This document shows, piece by piece, positions 49,447 through 62,500 of a stretch of 64,000 nt of DNA (the stretch's first letter is position 1; each line of letters begins with the position of its first letter). Source of the DNA: Dipylidium caninum (taxonomy: Eukaryota; Platyhelminthes; Cestoda; Cyclophyllidea; Dipylidiidae); the NCBI GenBank assembly GCA_017562135.1, contig QEYB01001642.1:806001-870000 (forward strand), in the 5' to 3' direction. The position numbers and the translations under genes are program-made. The notes below the pieces were generated by a model. The model worked only from the letters and a program-made list of their open reading frames with translations. It made no database searches and was not told the DNA's origin.

Positions 49447-51866
49447 ATTCCACTCCCTCCCCTTCCGTCCCATAATGCAGTTCGCTAAGCTTTGTGAATC
49501 ACTTGGGTGTGTTTCAAGGTTTTGGCCTTGTGACTTGTCCGAGGTGACCTATCGGGCCCACGAGCCGCGCCACCTCGGCGCCGCGCTCGATCCTCCTGCC
49601 GCCGTCTCCGCATCGACGTCATGGTCATTTGTTTTGGCGACGTCCTTAATGAGAAGGGAGGTGACCGCCTCGGCTGCCACAAGAATTCGGCGCTCTCCTC
49701 GACGGAGAGGTGATTTTGCCCCCATCTCCCAGCGAGTTAACTTACTGCCTGTGCCCCGAAACGAAATGCACTACTCTCGAAGGCGAACGAGACGAGTGAC
49801 AAGAGAATGGCATAAGATAGGCCCCAATGCCGCACACTTCCCTTTATACTCGGCTTGACGTTAGACTGCCTCAGGAATTTGGGGGAAAGTGCCGTGAACC
49901 CGCAACAGTCCATATGGTCGGTCGTGGGGCATTGGGAGGAGACGGCTGTCGCGAGACTTCGCACCTGCGCCCCGTGACACCGCAAAAGCGCCATTTCGTC
50001 CTCCACTGCGCCAACCGTATCAGAGGCGCTGAACGAGCCGAGTGCCAGCGGCCCCCGATTATTTCACTCTTACGGAGGTACACTCAATGAGCATTAATAA
50101 TTCAACGCCATCCAAGGCTGCTGAGCCGCAAACGATAAATACCACCATTCCAGCCAGTCAATTGTCTGTCTCTCTCGTCCTCTCGCCTCTCGCCCTCTCG
50201 CCCCGTGTGTGAGTGTGTGTCTGTTATGAATAGTTAATTCAGGCGTGAAGTCTCACCTTGCGGATATGACTAATCGTTTTTGAAGGAAAAAATAAATGTC
50301 GACAGGCGATACGGTCGAGGCAGCGACGAGGGCTCATGCGCCGCCTCCCCGTGACTCGTGGCCCCCACCAGGATCCCACAGAGGCCCAATGTTCTCGGCC
50401 TGGACGCGCTGTCCCTCGGCCTGTCTTCCCGAGGCCGAGTTACACGAGCCGGGAGAGTGTGGAACGTCTGTGATCGGAGCGTCCAGATATCCGTCGAAGG
50501 ATGAGAGGTGCTGGTGGCTGTTGACACTTTTGTTAGGCCGAAGTTGGTGCCTTTGCGCCGGACCTGTCGGACACTCCATTTCCCTCCCTCCAGCCAGATT
50601 GTCCCACTTGCGCCGCGACCCGCTGTTTACACTTGCCCAGTGCATGCGAGGCAACGCGGAGTGAAATAAACTCTCTTTCCTCATCTTTCGTCCTCAACGA
50701 TTCGGTAAGAATAGCTTGCCGGTCATAGACTCGTCTCCTGCCAGCGCTTTTCGCCCGTGATGTTACTAACCCGAAGTAGGTTAACGGACAATTGACTCCT
50801 GAAATGATTGGCATCCCTCTAGAGAAGTGGTTGATCGAACTATTTCACCGCTTCCTTCCAACCGTCCATATGGCAGTCACCTGCTCGTGGTGGCGGGCGC
50901 CACGACCAGCAGCCGCTGCGCCTTGAAGCTATCCGGGCAATGACGGGAAAGGGGAGGACCACGTTGCATTGCCCAACTTCTCCTACACCGAGCTGGCACC
51001 TCACCAGCGACTTAACAGGTGCATCACGGCTGAAGCCTATTTTGCGAAGATGAGATCTAACAGAACAAAGCCAAGCCCAGAGGACAGGCATTCTTCGTCT
51101 CGGGGACGCGGCAGGCGGAAGTGAATGCTGGAAGGAAAAGGGGGAACCCCACGCACATAAGCGTTCACAGCAGAGGCCGCTTCTCTTCCTAGACTCGCGC
51201 TCTCTCTTTCCTGCTGCACCCATGAAATCATACTTTGAAATGGCAACCTCCACTTGATTCGAATCCGACGAATGGCGATGGTTTTGGTAGAGCTGGTGCG
51301 ACTTTCTCGATAAGCACCGAATGCCCATCGTAGGAGCCGAGCGATGTGACATCATTCAACTCCCCCCTAACGCCCTTCTCGACGGCTCCGGGAGCCCACC
51401 CCGCCTCCCGCTGGTTGGCGCATATTAGAACTACGAGTCCCCCGCACAACCACACAGACCTGAGTCCAACCTCTCCCTCCGCCCATCATTCGACGCAGAC
51501 CACGACGTCTCCCGCCCGCGCGGCTCCTCGTCGGTGGACTCGCCGTTGTCCCTCACACAAACTCGTCTGCAAAAGGCATCAACCGTAACTGGTCTTGATT
51601 TTAGGTGCTGACACATTAGACCAGCGTAACTTGCATAAACGTCCCTCAATTAAATTGTTCTTGACGGGATGCGCAAAAGCGTTTTGTGAGTTAATTGGGC
51701 ATACGACTCAAAGTGAGGTGCAAACCCTGAGTTAGCGAGAGGAACTGTGAGAGGAAACCTTCCTTTCCGGGGCATATGCTACACCTCTCCGTTCTTCTGG
51801 CCCCTTCACGCCAGAGGCCAGAGGAAATATGAGGTTGGCAGCAGGGGAACCGGAGCGCGAACAGAC

Positions 51867-51884
51867 GTGTGTGTGTGTGTGTGT
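51867..51884. repeat. (GT)9 dinucleotide microsatellite
   Basis: Nine GT dinucleotides in a row, followed by TTGTCG. It is a short simple repeat in noncoding DNA. Confidence 0.9.
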
Positions 51885-52861
51885 TTGTCGGTTAATAAAA
51901 AGTAAATGGTTCTGGTGTCCCACGTGCTTCTCGAAACGGATCTGAGCTCTGTTCTTACAGCAAAAGCGGACGCAAGAAGGACGGCTCGTTAAAAGGTGGG
52001 GAACCGGGCCGATGAGGAAGCCTTCTGTCGGGCTAAAGCTGGGCCACACGGAGGGCGCACATGCGCGCGTGGCGGTGGGCTGGTGGGAAAAGAATCCGTC
52101 GAAGGTATCTTCGCAGTTGCCGTTCCGGCAGCCAGCGATGTTGCAGGAAAGGTGGCAGCCCTGGGCGAGAGGCGTCTAGCCCGAAGAGGCCGGAGCCGAA
52201 ATGGCTGAGGACGAGGTGGCGTGAGAGACTCACGCGCCCGCGGGGTCGTCCTCCAGTCGCAGTACGTGAGCCACTCAGCTGCCATTGAGACTCCAAGGCG
52301 TGGTGGATAGCGGCTTCCACATTGCGTACTCATGTCTAGAAGAAGGCGATTTTATCCATTACCGAATAAATGATCCCACGTGCACGGGAAAGGGCGCCCG
52401 TGTTTACTGAAATTGAACTCAGTAACGCCCACGACAGCCACAAGACCGGCCTGCTCCTCCTTTAATTCATCCTGCATTAGTGCACACATAGCATGCGCGT
52501 TAGGTGAATGACCAGTGTGCGGACACACACGCAAAGGGCCTTTTGCCCACGCGAACGCAGAGAAAGAGGAGGTTTAATTATCCAACTTTAATGCCCTCCG
52601 TTCCCTCTGCCCAAACCACTTTCACCCGCCCACCAACCCACTCACCCACCCGCACACACTCAAAATTGGTTGTCCAGGTGGTGTTTTGAGAGGGAGGAGG
52701 GCGGCGGGTGTTGGACAAGGAGTGGGGAAGACGATTATGGCAGCGTATGAGGTGGTGGGGAGGAGGACTTAAAATCCCCGATGTCGTGTCGTGCTCGCCC
52801 ATCTCCACCCTCATGATGCTTGCGAGTGACATCACGTACGCACCTCCAAATTCCCGTGATT

Positions 52862-52924
52862 GCGAGCGTCCACCCACCCACTCACTCACTCACCCACCCA
52901 CAAACACACGAACACACCAACACG

Positions 52925-52957
<33 letters not shown>
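52862..52957. repeat. CA-rich low-complexity block with (CA)15 microsatellite
   Basis: An imperfect block of CCCA, CTCA and ACAC words (about 52869-52926) leads into a perfect CA repeat of about 15 units at 52927-52957. The same CCCAC words occur at 52628-52660. The block looks like a degenerate simple repeat grown by slippage. Confidence 0.85.
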
Positions 52958-52959
<2 letters not shown>

Positions 52960-55900
52960 ACAAACGTATTTAAACCCACGAGATCCGTGTAAAACAAGAT
53001 TGCGTGAGATTTTCACAATGTGACGCGCGCAGACGCGTGCGCACTTCTGTACGTTGCGCCTCGACAAAGTGGACACTCCAGTATTCGCGGTCTCGCTCTC
53101 TCCCGCTCCCTCGGTCTCACTCCCTCGCCATTGCGTGCGCAAATGGAGGAGAAACAAAGATGTGGGGTATAAAATGCCCTTATAATGAACACGCTATTTC
53201 CACAGTCTTTATCACCTCCACCCTCGGCAAGGCGATAAATGGCAGCCATTCTTATGGGAAGACACAATAAAATATGAGGAACATGCATTCTCTGGGTGAG
53301 AACTCACTTCCCCTCCAGCGGGACACGTATTAATGTGGCCGTTGGCGATGCTGTGAATTGGCTATTACTGTCTAGCAAAGCAGGACATTTGGTTCGAAGA
53401 GAAATGCTTGTGTACTGCCAGAGAGGACCTCTCAGATTCCAAGCCGGCTTCACGTCCGACTTCGGCAAATGGCGAAGTCTGGGGAGAAAAAGTTCAGAGG
53501 TGCTCCATTTCGTCTACCAGCCTTCAAAGGGGAGTTTAAAGTGATAGGAGATGTCGCCCTTGGGCGACATTCCTTTGACGCACCGCGGCTGCGGACTATC
53601 GTGCGCCGGATCATCGTCGCTGGATCTCCCAATCACCGAGACAGACCGTTTCTCAGGGAGTCCGACGAAGAACACACTTCTACCGAGAGCTGCTAGCTAA
53701 AGGGTGTTCGTGGGTGGGCCTGACGCGTGGAAGGTGGCAATTACCGACTTGGTACGGTAGTTTTCAACTTGGGTCGCCAGCAAGTTCAACAATAACGCGA
53801 ATGACGGTTCGACGGACTGTGACTTCTCCTCCATTGCACACAAAAGTGGATGTGGGTGAACGTTGAGTGAGACCAGGCAGCAACAGTACGGAGAGGAGAT
53901 AGTCAGAACATGGCGGCTCTATCACGATGGGAACCCCTATTACCGGAATTTCTCTGGAGCAAACCGCCACCCACATCCCAGACAGCTACCCACCCAAAAG
54001 ATGAATTTGTATCTAATGGTAAACCAGTGAAACGGAATGAGAGTCAGAAATACGAACTTGTCTCTGTTTTTTTTCACGTGTCTTTCTCTAGCTAGCAAGT
54101 TCGTTTTAAGGAGGTTCCTACGAAGAGACGAATGCTTTAAGGTTGGTCAACCGCTGCATTGTGCCTGTGGCATTGGGAAGCTCCCGCCGCATGTTACTGC
54201 AAAATTAAAAATGCACATTCCTGGCGCCACAGGGTGCCATGAGATCGCTTTCTACAGGAATCGCAATACAGACAGGGTTGTCTCCAAATGTTCATAGATA
54301 CAGCTGCTTAGTAAGACGCAGCGCGTCGGACTCCGAGGAAGCAGTGTCTCTTAGACCGAGCTTTAAATTTGACAGAAGCCAAAGGGATGAAAAGTCCCGG
54401 TTTTCTGAAAGTGAATTTTCATATATTCGTAGAGCTTAAACAGGGCTAAATAACGACCGAGTGAATAAGAATGTTTGTTAGGTCGAAACAACCAGGACTG
54501 ACCAATCGAAATAATGCCCGATTTGCCTTGAGGCTTTCTGTGTGATTGGCAATGGAATGCATTAACAACCCAAAAACAAACTATTTCCGTTTTTACTCTC
54601 CACTGGGACATTATCTTGAAAGTGAGACTACAAATTGTCTAATAAGAATGTGAAGTGGTAAAAGAGATTTTATCACATTCAAATCTGTCCACCAATCAAA
54701 CGACCTTGCGTCTGATGCGCGATCCGACTTGAAGTGCATCACCACCTGATTGGTCGATACGGGGCAGGGGTCGCGTTTTTCACGGCGGATCATCCCTTCT
54801 ACAGGTTGCTCTGAGCGGGGGCTGCAGAACATGTCCTCCTCCCTTACGGGTGGATCATACACGGAATAAATATGTGGTGTTGAAGGAAGAACATGAGGGC
54901 AGAAATTGAAATAAACGTTAGTGAGCCTCGGCCCGTATTTGACCTCGCCAAGATGCTTTTCACCTCCGCGCACATCTCGCCTTGATGATTAGTGCGAGAT
55001 GCATGTTAGACGCACTACATATAGGCATTCGGCGTCCAACGCACAAGTCGTGCTGCCTCGAGCCACAGAGGCGTGGGTAGCAACGCTTTTCCATCGTGAC
55101 TGGGGGAGGCCATGATCGCAACGAAGGACGCACTGCCTGTCCACAGTAGAGCGATTCGGGCACCTCGTCACCACCATCTGTGCTTTCGCCACCAAGAAAA
55201 TGTATTGCGTAGGTGTGTGAGAACCTTTGGAGGCACGAAGACTGAGATTTATCCGTCTCAAAGAATTATCAACTGCGAGGGTATCGCATGTTTTTATCAC
55301 ATTACCGTTTGTCAAATATGGGAGATAAATGAGTAATGAGTTTGCATTCCCTTGTCCACAGAGCTCAGGTGTAGCCCATTTGCCCTCACGCATCGTTGGG
55401 CTTTTTATCGCTGGGACGAAATTTATGCTAATGAGCACACAAGTTCACAGTGAACGCATGCCTCAGTGAATCAGCCAGCGACACGCCAGTACTCCCCGCT
55501 CCCAGCGGCTCCCGTCTCACTTTGACAGCTTCCGGAGTCCAAGCCGTGGAGAGTCGGATCTCGCTGCCACATGCACACACTCTCACATCCGCTCACTTGG
55601 GAGGAAAGAAGTTAGTAGCTCAGAGCGAAAAATTTTTAATCATTTGGCAACATTACAGTTAATGGGCCTGTTTATTTGACTGTGTTGTGGGCCTCTTGCC
55701 AGCTCCTGCTCTAATGGAATAAAGTGACGCTAATTTTGAGCGCCTTGCTTAAGTTGATAAAACAGGTCCATTTACTCACTCGAGTGTTCTAGAGAGCTGC
55801 ACGCCCGACATGCGCGCTTCTCCTGACCGAGTCTCCCAAACGCCCCCATTATTGTCTCGCCAACCAAGCTATAAGGTGAGGCGAACAAAATCTCTTGAGA

Positions 55901-58900
55901 CGGGGAGGGGGAGTGATGGGAGAAATCCTACCTGGCGGATTTGAGGCAGGCATCTTATAAGAAGGAAAACAGACCAGACGAGGGCCACCGCGTAGGGTTA
56001 AGTGGCTGATGGGACAAGAGCTCTGTCGGCCGGCCGTGTCGAGGATGAATCTGAAGATACTCAAGAAGTTTTGGCTTCTGGCACCACCGGGGGAGTTGTC
56101 GTCGTCACATGGGGGACGTTGGCTTGGCGAGTGGCCAAAGAGTGTGGGGGGAGGGGGGAACAAGACAAGCAGAGGGTGGAAAAGGGGGAGGAGGGAGATG
56201 AGGCATTTGGATAATCATTTGTCGGGATTTCACTGTCCTCTATCGCCTTTGTCATCTTCGTGTCGGTGCGGTAGCATTTACTTCAGTGGAATCGTACCTT
56301 TAAGTGGAATCTGGGAAAGTGGACTGAATGGAGTACACGCGCGCCTCGAAGCTCCGTCCTACGCGTTCCAATTTGTCACACTGAAATACAAATAAAACGT
56401 TACCAGATGAACTATACGTTGACTACGGCAAAGGCTGTTATGTTCGTTGTTATGGCAACCGGACGGTGGATTTGACTATGCACTGCACTGAGGCCAGGGG
56501 GAAATGACTCATTGCGCTCCGAGGGCATCGACGCCCAAGCGCGCCATGAGGCGGAGGCGGAGGCGGAGAGGAGGTGGGGCAAGAGGAAGGGGAGTGGGCG
56601 CGCTGTGAGTCACCACGTCCACAGTGGTCCAGATCTGGCCACACCCACCGCTGAAATCGCCACCAACACCGCCTCCGCCGGCGCATTCACTCCCCCCGGG
56701 ACGGTGCGAGGTGCCGGGAGGAGGATCCGCTGTGGAGTAAGTTTGCCCAGCACGATGGGCGAGCAGAGGCTTTTCAGTCCGCCAACTTCACTGCTTCCTT
56801 CGTGCCGTGAGGAGAATCGCGCCCCTTGGTTGACCGCCATGGGAATGCCAGCTCAACGGTGGTAGTGCGGAGGCTCACATCGACTGGCTGTGGACAAACT
56901 GGCGTCTGGCCTACGCGTCGAGCGGTGGCGCTGATCACCTTTTATTCACCCGCTCCCTGGGATGTGGGAAAAGGCCTACCTTCATGCACCTCCAACGCGT
57001 GAACCGCATTCCTCTCACGTGCACGCCTTTTCCCATCGCCTTCCTGCTGCAATGATTTGATGAAACTTGACATCAGTTGCTACGAATGTTGCAATCCCGC
57101 CTTCCACTCAAACTACTCCTTTGTACTCTCATGGTGGTTCGTTATCGCAGTGTGAGACATGAAAGGAAAAAGAGACAAGTAAGTCCCTAAAATGTCGCCC
57201 AAATATCTCGGCCACCCGACACTTACAAAGCTGCCCAACATCGCACACAACGGCTCAGAGCTACCCGCACCATAACCCCACGTCGGGGGCACTGGGAAGG
57301 CACTTGAATTGTATGGAGTAATGGGCCTGAGCCTCCTCTCTTCTTCCTGGCCACCTGTTATCGCCGACTTGACAATGCACACACAGAAGTAAACTGCCAT
57401 AAGCACGCAAATTTGTAGGTGCGGGAGAGAAGGTGAAGCGGTGGAGGGCGGAGGAGCAGTGACTCCCCCCACCTCCCCTTCTCCTCCTCTTCAAAGAGCG
57501 GAATGGTTTGCGGCAGTCTTTTGATTGCTTTGCTATTCGTCCTCACCACCGGCTTCCCCACCGCTCCCCCCTCGCCACCACCCCGCCTCTCTCTTTCTGT
57601 CTGCCGCTGCCGACATCAAAATGTCCTTCCTCCCAGATAAGAAAAGCGAAGGCTACCAATGGACCATGAAAGTCAAATGCGTTCAATTAGACCAGTGGTC
57701 GTCAAAGGAGACAATAAGCGATAGTATTTAAACGCTAATCGAAGCGGTGCAGTGGCATAGGGCTTCCATGGTGTTCGGCGGGAAATATTGGCCCTGCACT
57801 TCATCATAGTTTCAGCAATTAGCTCTAGCCGCAAAACGATTGGCTCATGAGGGCGGTCTTCAGAATGGCACCACACCACGCCGCACCCCACTACGAAGCT
57901 CAGTCATGCCGCCACGACATCCTCGTGCCAACGTCAAGCAGTTGGGACGAAGCAATTGCCCACTTTCAGTTCGGAGCATATTCCTACTTCATAGGCAACG
58001 CAAATACGTCAACAATCAGCACTTGGCGTCTGGGGAAGCAAGAGAAACTCGTGGAATGCAGGTGAACCACCCTGCTCTAAAGGGCAAGCCAACAAGACGT
58101 CGCGGGCCAGAAGGCTTCACCTTTGACGGCGACGGCGTTGTGGGTGTGACTGGCCGATGGCGGAAGAACGTTGCGACGATTCAGGTGGACAGAGCCTTTG
58201 GCTGCCGGGAGATGGTTTTATAAATTGCAATTAAAATCGCTGACAGACGTATTCGCCAAATGCCTTCGATAAGCTCTTCGATAAGAGAGATAGGAAACTC
58301 GAAGGAGAGTTCATTTGCTGGGGCAAATGGGGAAACAGACCCACATTGCCGAGAGGTCGTCAGTAGGCGTAATTAAAAGCAATCCTCACAGCATCATCCC
58401 ACAGGCCTATGTGCACGGAGTTGCGGCGTGCAGAGGCAACCGAGTCTCGTCTCTACCGGCCACGCGGGGGTTTTGCACAGAGGAAGGAGAAGATCGCAAC
58501 GCTTCAGTCGGACTGTGCTGCCACACCTTCAGCGCTGGAAGCACGGTCCCCTCCCTCTTGTCAATGCGCCTCAGTCCCGTATGCGGCGCGACGATCCCGC
58601 TGGATCATCGCAAGTGGCGAACTCGTGTCCGCCCCATCCGCGGTTGCGGACATATGTTATGGCTGGCGCATAGTGACGCGCACGAGTTTTAAGTAAACCG
58701 CTAACCTACCGTCGTAAACGTGACTGGTTTTAATAATAAGGAGTGCCCCCTCGAAAAGCGCCTGCCTACTTTACCGAAGGGTGGGCGGGGGCTGAAGGAG
58801 CGAAGTGAATCGGCACCTGCGCAGCGCTGGAAGGAGGCAAAACGACGGTGATCGGAAGCCTCGGGTCATTCACCCCAGAAAAGCGTACTTATGCCACCAA

Positions 58901-59508
58901 AGTGTTCCCGTTTTGAGTACACTTCGCCCTGCTGATTTATTAATTCCTCCCCTCACCCGCTCAACGATTTGCCCACTCGCCCTGTCCCCAAATGCGAAAT
59001 GGCACTCGTGTGAGGGGTGTGGGCGTGTCTCGCTGAATCTACTTGGCATTTGGTTTTGGGCCCTTTCCGCTCAACACAACCAAGTGTGCATTCCGCTTCC
59101 TTGCGCTATGGGTACAACCAGGAACGCCGACGACGTCTGACGTCGGGAATGACAAAGAGTCCGTGGGGATAGACGCCCTCCACGGAGAGGCAAGATGGAA
59201 AAACGCAAGTCTGTCCGATTTCGGAATACGTTGTAAGCCGCGCCACTTCCCTTTCCTCCAACCACAATATGGGGTTGTCAAGTTTAAAAGAGGCAATTTA
59301 AGGCATTGTTGAAAAACGCTCCCGCAAACTTGTCTGTTTTGGTTGCAGTACTCGCAGCTTTGCTGAGGCTTATCGGCAAAAAACAGATTCTCTGTCCTCT
59401 ACAACAAACGATCCTCTACTTCCCTTCCATTGCCTAACAGTTATTTTTATTCCTCTTTCAACAACGCGACTCGTGGCCCTCATAGCCTTGCTCCTTTGCT
59501 CCTCACAG

Positions 59509-59574
59509 AGCTACCCCGGCCCTGCTGGCGCTGAAGGAGAAACTGCGGACAAATTAAAACTGCCCCAATGCAAT
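59509..59574 (+). CDS. Possible small exon (66 nt), unrecognised
   Basis: The acceptor TGCTCCTCACAG and donor GTAAGT are both close to consensus and enclose an open 66-nt, phase-0 stretch encoding SYPGPAGAEGE then TADKLKLPQCN. The G-P-A-G-A-E-G pattern is faintly collagen-like. No partner exon was found, so this may be chance. Confidence 0.15.
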
Positions 59575-62500
59575 GTAAGTGGACGAAAATTAGAGACGAC
59601 AAGGCTAGAATGCGATCGTCGCACCATCAGACAAGGCCTTCCGCCTTCACCAACTATCCTCTGCTCCCTTTGAAAGTGCCAAAATTAACGCGGAACACCG
59701 ACAACCTGACCATCGTGAGAGCGACTGTTCCGAGACTAGCAGGAAGTCAAAATTCACCGCAGTGGCTGTCAGTCCACTTCCTAGAACCATCTCACCGTCC
59801 CTTTCTACTACCCGCTTTTCGGCCCGGTCCTCATTTTGGACAACAACGTCTGCATGTCCGCATTCCGGAGCTACACGCGGAAGAGGAAGGGAAAGGTGGC
59901 CGATTGTGTACGAAACAATGTCCCCTCCCCTCCCTCGCCTTACCGGTCGGGAACTTCTTCGTGGCCGGTCATGTGAACGCAGTCGCCGCACTGCGAGCAG
60001 CGCCTCTGCCCGGCCAGCGAGGGCGTGCAGAGCCGCCGTCGCAAGCAGGCAGTCACTCATCGCCGGCCACGCCGAACTCTGCGTTCAAAAGCACCTCTCG
60101 CATCAATCCGGCTTACACACAGCTATGGGCCATGGGAATTCACAGGTGATATCAGAAAGAAAGGCCGACACCGACATGTACAAGAAAAACTCAAGCCATT
60201 CTGCACAAAACAGCCCACGACCGAACGAAAATTGGGACAGGTGCCTAAACGGCGTTCCACCGAGGCTGGCGGAGACTTGTTGCACGACGGAAGGCAGGGC
60301 AAGCGTCGAGGTCAGCGAAGAATGTGCTTCGAGCATGGAGAGGCAGGTGCGGTGCAAGGCCAGAGGCACGCTGTCACCTCTGACTGGCGCCGAAAGCTCC
60401 CGAGACGGCGGAATTCGAGCACAATCATTGCCAAGAACACAGTGATCAGGTCTACCTTGAGGAACCCACCTCCAAGGCTGCGAATCATAGAAGCCGCGAG
60501 TGCAAGGCTTATCAGAAAAAGTTCTAAGGAAGAACGCTAAAACGGGGTCGTAAACCCAGGGTACACAAACTAGTCGAGTCCAAGCACTTCCGGGGCACTG
60601 GAGGCACTTCTCCTGTCGACCCAGTTATCCTTCCGGTTTTTTGGCGGTAACGGAGAATCGACGACACCCCAATGCTCTACTTAAGGCACAAACGATGTCG
60701 ATTTCCTGGATGAGGAAGTGCGCGCAACCACACGCCCATCCACCCACCCCCCTTCGTACATCTTAACTCCTAGATGATCATAACATGCAAATCCTTCCTG
60801 TGAGGTTAATGGCGCTCCGGCCCAAATATTGCCTAGCTCACGTCAAATGGAAAGTGGCAAGAAATGTTCCGCAGTGCACAAGTCGCTTAGTGCCTGCGGA
60901 ACGCGATCACTGAAGTCGTCCACCCATTAGAATGCGGAAGAGAACTCCTCCACCGAGGAAATAACTGATTAGCTAGCTTTGAATTCTCAAAGGAACATTC
61001 TCGTGGAGAACCAGAGGGGAAGGGCGTACTGGGAGGCTCCAACTTGAGGACTCATTTCGACTTCGGGAATAGTTTATCCTTAACTCGCCTGAACCCACAA
61101 CATCTGATTCCCCCCTCACTATACCAAACGATAGGCCAAAGATGTAAATCTATTTACCGAGCCGCGAAAATCGAGTTCCTCCGAAGGAATGACCACGGAG
61201 GCGCTACGTCTCTTAATTGCCTAAAGATTCCCCACCATAGACGTTTGGACGGGCAAAGAAATATTTTTACCAATTCATCCAACTTTAGTTACCCCAAATG
61301 TACGAGAAGCAATTAAGATGGATCCACACAATCCCAAAGAACATTCAGATTTTCTTACGATACCACTGACTATTGAAAATAAGCAGGAATGCTTTAGATG
61401 AAAATAAGTGCAAACTCAGTGGGAATTTGCAAGAAAGAAAATAGATCACTGTATTTGTGCTGGTAATAAGACCTACGTTCGGATCGCCCCTCCCAACCAT
61501 TTCAAATAGCATAATGTCCCCAAGTGTGGTTTTGCCTCTAACGACACTTACCGCTCTGGTTTGAAAATTTCCGGCCGAAGGCAAGGCATAGAATGTAACC
61601 TGCATGCATAAAAATAACTGCTAACGCTCCATTCGGATGCGTAACCCATAAATACCCAACTTCAAAAGATACAAAAGAAGCTAAATGGCATACGCGAAGG
61701 CATAAGGAAAATTTGAAGCACAAGTCGAAGGTGACTGTCCTAAGATGGTACTGATTGGAGTACAGGCATTGTCACAGTCAAAACCTGCCAAAAGTAAAAG
61801 ACAAACTATAAGGATTTCACCAAACCTACGGGATAAATTGTTCAACATAAACTAGTCAAGTATCAAAACCATTTAGCCAAGGTAATACCTCATACCTAAC
61901 ACCAAAAAAGACTCAGGGCCTAAGTTCGTGCCAACCTTTTTGGCCGCACTCTCGTCTGCTGCGACCAAATGTACCACTACATGATGTCAAGGAAGTTGAA
62001 ATTAAGTGACAATCAAATGTTTTATAGAAGAGTTAAATTCAAAGGGAAAAGTAGGTGTAGCACAGCAGACAAGTTGACCACCTCTGAGTACCTAGGAACA
62101 TTATTTCAAGCCTTTAAATGGTCAGATGCAAAACATGTGGGTTAATAGGAATGGACTTAAAAACCTGCCAAAATATAACAAAAACTAGGCCTATGATAGC
62201 AGCCATTCTTACGAATAATTTCAAAACTAGTAAAAATCATACAGTTCAAGTGCAGGTTTTGAATCTGGTTAGCGCTCAGAATCGGAAAACCAACGTTTAA
62301 ACGAACAGAAAGTTTAAAATACCCAATCATAAGTAGCAACCTCAAGGTGATGATGGACTAAGGGGGTGCCAGCAGAACCGAAAGCATTGAACAGAAGCAC
62401 ACTAGCTTTTACGACGGAGATAATAGCCGTGAGTCAGTGCGCGTCCACTTTAATGCAAAAATAACCGGGAGTGAATTGTAGCATTGATATGTCAGTTTTT

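Noticed and set aside
59568..60540. Three overlapping long plus-strand frames (193, 227 and 171 codons) plus minus-strand frames
   Set aside because: All three frames of one strand are open over the same DNA, which indicates base composition. Residues are dominated by Arg, Ser, Pro and Ala with no domain.
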